Position numbers and translations under genes: made by a program. Positions 60,863 through 64,000 of a stretch of DNA of 64,000 nt are shown here, piece by piece (positions within the stretch are counted from its first letter, which is position 1; each line of letters starts with the position of its first letter). A model generated the notes under the pieces. The model had not been told where the DNA came from. It worked only from the letters and a program-made list of their open reading frames with translations, and made no database searches. The DNA is taken from NCBI RefSeq assembly GCF_040958095.1, contig NC_091216.1, forward strand, positions 7,396,381 through 7,460,380. Reading direction: 5' to 3'. This stretch comes from Procambarus clarkii (lineage: Eukaryota; Arthropoda; Malacostraca; Decapoda; Cambaridae).

Positions 60863-62858
60863 ATTGGGGGAACAGAGACTCACATCGAGGACCAGAAACA
60901 TGGAAAGCTAAGCTGCTGGACGTGGCCAAGAAGAAACTTTCCAAGTCAAGGGACCGACAAGAATGAGAGGAGAGGAAGAACCAGCCTTGCTTGATCTGAT
61001 ATTTACCCTAAATGAGTCGGATATAAGGGAAGTTAAGATGGAAGCACCCTTGGGAATGAGTGATCACAGTGTATTGAGCTTTGAGTACCAGGTAGAGCTA
61101 GGAATTATCGCCCCCCCAAAAAAAAAAGAACTAGGAAACAAAAGGTTGGCATACAGAAAAGGGAACTATGAGGAGATGAGAAGTTTCCTAAGGAAAATAC
61201 CTTGGGACACAGACCTCAGAGCTAAGTCTGTACAAGATATGATGGACTAGGTCCCCCAAAAGTGTCAAGAGGCAGAAAACAGGTTCATCCCGGCCCAAAG
61301 GGAAAAACTCGAGAAGCCAAAGAAAAATCCATGGAATAATAGGGAATGTATGGAAGCAATGGAACTGAACAAAAGGACGCGGAGGAACTTCCGGAATAAC
61401 AGAACACCAGAAAGCGTAGAGAGATACCAGAGAACCAGGAATGAGTATGTTAGTGTGAGCAGAGAAGCTGAGAAAAATTATGAAGATGATATAGCAAACA
61501 AAGGCAAGACCGAACCAAATTTACTCCACAGTCACATCAGGAGGAAGACAACAATGAAGGAACAGGTGATGAAAGTTAGGACGGGTGAGGACAGGTACAC
61601 AGAGGTGTGTACAAAGACAAAGAGTTGTGTGAAGAACTCAACAAAAGGTTCCAAGGAGGTTTTTACAAAAGAGCAAGGAGAAGTCACGGCGCTAGGAGAG
61701 GTGGCAGCAAACCAGGCGACCTTGGAAAGATTCGAAATTACAAGAGATGAGGTCAAAAAGCACCTATTGGAGCTGGACGTGAGAAAAGCTGTTGGGCCGG
61801 ACGGAATTTCACCATGGTCATTGAAAGAGTGTGCAAGAGCACTTTGTTTGCCACTCTCCATAGTGTATAGTAGGTCACTGGAAACGGGAAGCCTACCAGA
61901 AATATGGAAGACGGCTAATGTAGTCCCAATATACAAAAAGGGTGACAGACAAGAAGCACTGAACTACAGGCCAGTATCCTTAACTTGTATACCATGCAAG
62001 GTGATGGAGAAGATTGTGAGAAAAAACCTAGTAACACATCTGGAGAGAAGACTTCGTGACAACCCATCAACACGGGTTCAGGAAGGGTAAATCTTGCCTT
62101 ACATGCTTAATAGAATTCTATGATCAGGTGACAAAGATTAAGCAAGAAGGAGAAGGATGGGCGGACTACATTTTTTTGGACTGTCGGAAAGCCTTTGAGA
62201 CAGTACCCCATAAAAGGCTGATGCATAAGCTGGAGAAACAGGCAGGAGTAACTGGTAGGGCGCTCCAGTGGATAAGGGAGTATCTAAGCAATAGGAAGCA
62301 GAGAGTTACAGTGAAGGGTGAGAACTCAGATTGCCGTGAAGTCACCAGTGGAGTCCCACAGGGCTCTGTACTCCGACCTATCCTGTTTCTGATATACGTA
62401 AATGATCTCCCAGAGGGTATAGACTCATTCCTCTCAATGATTGCTGACGACGCCAAAATTATGAGAAGGATTACAACAGAGGAGGACAGCTTGAGATTTC
62501 AAGAAGACCTGGACAAGCTGCAGGAATGGTTGAACAAATGGTTGTTAAAGTTTAACCCAAACAAATGTAATGTAATGAAGATAGGTGTTGGGAGCAGGAG
62601 ATCAGATACAAGGTATCATTTGGGAGATGAAATGCTTCAAGAGTCAGAGAGAGAGAAAGACCTGGGGGTTGATATCACTCGAGACCTGTCACTGAAGCTC
62701 ATATCAGGAGGATAACATCAGCGGCATATGCCAGGTTGGGTAACATAAGAACGGCCTTTAGAAACTTGTGTAAGGAATCTTTCAGAACATTATATACCAC
62801 ATATGTCAGACCAATCCTGGAGTATGCGGCTCCAGCATTGAGTCCATATCTAGTCAAG
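60862..62858 (+). pseudogene. LINE-C ORF2, nearly continuous but broken
   Basis: Begins mid-endonuclease (DWGNRDSHRGPETW) and reads MSDHSVLSFEY, then a stop at 61248, then the linker (NLLHSHIRRKT). The RT continues with AVGPDGISPWSLKE, YKKGDRQEALNYRPVSL and, after a frameshift near 62055, QHGFRKGKSCLTCL, FLDCRKAFETVP, GVPQGSVLRP and a changed catalytic box IADDAK (FADDAK in the other copy). It ends at YVRPILEYAAPALSPY beside (CA)n. It is CR1-like but clearly separate from CR1-A. Confidence 0.87.
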
Positions 62859-62888
62859 CACACACACACACGCACACACACACACACA
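62859..62888. repeat. (CA)n microsatellite at LINE-C end
   Basis: Fifteen CA/CG dinucleotides between LINE-C and LINE-B sequence, at the same LINE-C position as the tract at 24581. Confidence 0.9.
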
Positions 62889-62889
62889 A

Positions 62890-64000
62890 TAGAATGAGAG
62901 CGAAGCTGCTGGTCATGGGGGACCTAAATCACGGAGAGATAGATTGGGAAACGAGGAATCCCCATGGCGGGGAGGAGACCTGGGGAGCGAAGCTGGTAGA
63001 CGTTATTGACAGGAATTTCCTAACACAGCATGTGAAAGAAGATACTAGGGAAAGAGGAGGGGATACGCCCAGCCTATTAGATCTCATTATCACTCAGAAT
63101 GTAGAAGACATCGAGCAGGTGGAACATGAAATACCACTAGGAGCTAGTGACCATTGTGTCCTAGTCTTTGACTACATGATGGAGTTTAAAATTGTGACCA
63201 AAGGACAAGAGGTCCGGGAAAGGAGACTTGATTACAGAAAAGGGGACTACAGAAGGATAAGGGACTACCTGGGAGAAGTGCAGTGGGAGGAAGAACTTAG
63301 AGGAAAAACAGTGCAAGGTATGATGAACCAAGTCATATTGAAATGCAAGGAGGCTGAAGATAGATTTATTCCAACAATAAAGGAAAAAAGCAGGAGGGAA
63401 TATAATAACCCATGGTTTAATAGACAGTGTCAGGAAGCAAAGGTGAGAAGCAGGAGGGAGTGGAGGAAGTACAGAAGACAAAGGACAGAGGACAACAGGA
63501 TTAGATGTAACAGAGCTAGGAATGATTACATTAACATAAGACGAGCGTCGGAAAGAAATTATGAGAATGATATTGCAGTCAAAGCGAAAAAGCAACCAAA
63601 ATTACTACATAGCCATATAAGAAGGAAGATGTCGGTAAATGACCAAGTGACAAGACTGAGGAAAACAGAAGGGGCATATACAGAAAGCGACAAGGAAATC
63701 TGCGAGGTACTGAATGCAAAATTCCATGGAGTGTTCACAACCGAGCCTGAGCAGCTCCCATTGTTAGAAGAGATTACCCAAGATGAAAGACTATCAGATA
63801 TAGAGGTGACAGCAGAGGATGTAATGAAACAGTTGACAACACTGGATGCAAATAAAGCTGTTGGACCAGACAAAGTATCACCGTGGATACTTAAAGAGGC
63901 AGCGCAGGCTCTCAGCGTGCCTCTGGCAATGATCTTTAATGAGTCACTTATGTCGGGAGAATTGCCCAGTTGCTGAAAGGAGGCAAATGTCGTACCGATT
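62890..64000 (+). pseudogene. LINE-B ORF2 (endonuclease end, linker, RT start), partial
   Basis: Open from MRAKLLVMGDLNHGEIDW (62894). It carries GASDHCVLVFDY, a long basic linker with KKQPKLLHSHIRRK, DANKAVGPDKVSPWILKE and AMIFNESLMSGELPS, then TGA at 63974-63976 where a tryptophan (TGG) is expected, followed in frame by KEANVVP up to the window edge. The endonuclease N-terminal part is missing. It is the same family as 19875-21033 (minus). The rest of the RT lies outside the window. Confidence 0.87.

Overview
This window is eukaryotic, transposon-saturated DNA with essentially no ordinary gene content. The mix of tRNA-derived SINEs, several CR1-like LINE families, a protein-primed DNA polymerase relic of Polinton/Maverick type and a C2H2 zinc-finger ORF fits an arthropod genome. 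My best guess is a decapod crustacean such as a crayfish, because the SINE and the main LINE resemble repeats I associate with that group. That assignment rests on recall and is not proven by the sequence.

Layout. 1-7361 is a 33-bp minisatellite, cut by the window edge, with higher-order structure; it ends inside a SINE 3' body (7362-7537). 7538-10333 is sparse non-coding DNA with small repeats, an old CR1 scrap and a 5'-truncated LINE bounded by perfect 14-bp target-site duplications. 10525-13310 is a broken B-family DNA polymerase (exonuclease half only), preceded by three exon-like segments with compatible splice phases. 13311-14085 looks like LTR/leader sequence. 14086-19874 is a scrambled, nested CR1 cluster. 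19875-27788 is a mosaic of at least four further LINE families, a G-rich tract, a 61-bp palindrome, an intact-looking tRNA-derived SINE and an inverted pair of tRNA-like units. 28033-28962 (minus) holds the only plausible host-type ORF, a multi-C2H2 zinc-finger protein. 29354-60862 is a large CR1 cluster, and 60862-64000 holds two other CR1-like LINEs.

The dominant element (called CR1-A here) has the usual two-ORF plan. ORF1 ends in a GDSL/SGNH-type esterase domain. ORF2 (about 978 aa) carries an AP-type endonuclease, a reverse transcriptase and a conserved C-terminal domain. The 3' end is a short leader plus (TTCTTATG)n. Two ORF2 copies are uninterrupted in plus orientation (51227-54163 and 54633-57533) and one in minus orientation (38686-35786). 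Copies are nested in one another, joined head to head, and lie in a 1,095-bp tandem duplication, a 4.85-kb direct duplication (offset 5,221 bp) and a 6.46-kb inverted duplication.

No active novel system is demonstrated. The most notable items are the polymerase relic with its possibly spliced N-terminal region, the long inverted CR1 arms that could make hairpin RNA, the in-frame fusion of two RT domains by nested insertion, and the fold-back palindromes at rearrangement junctions. The large near-identical duplications could also be assembly artefacts.
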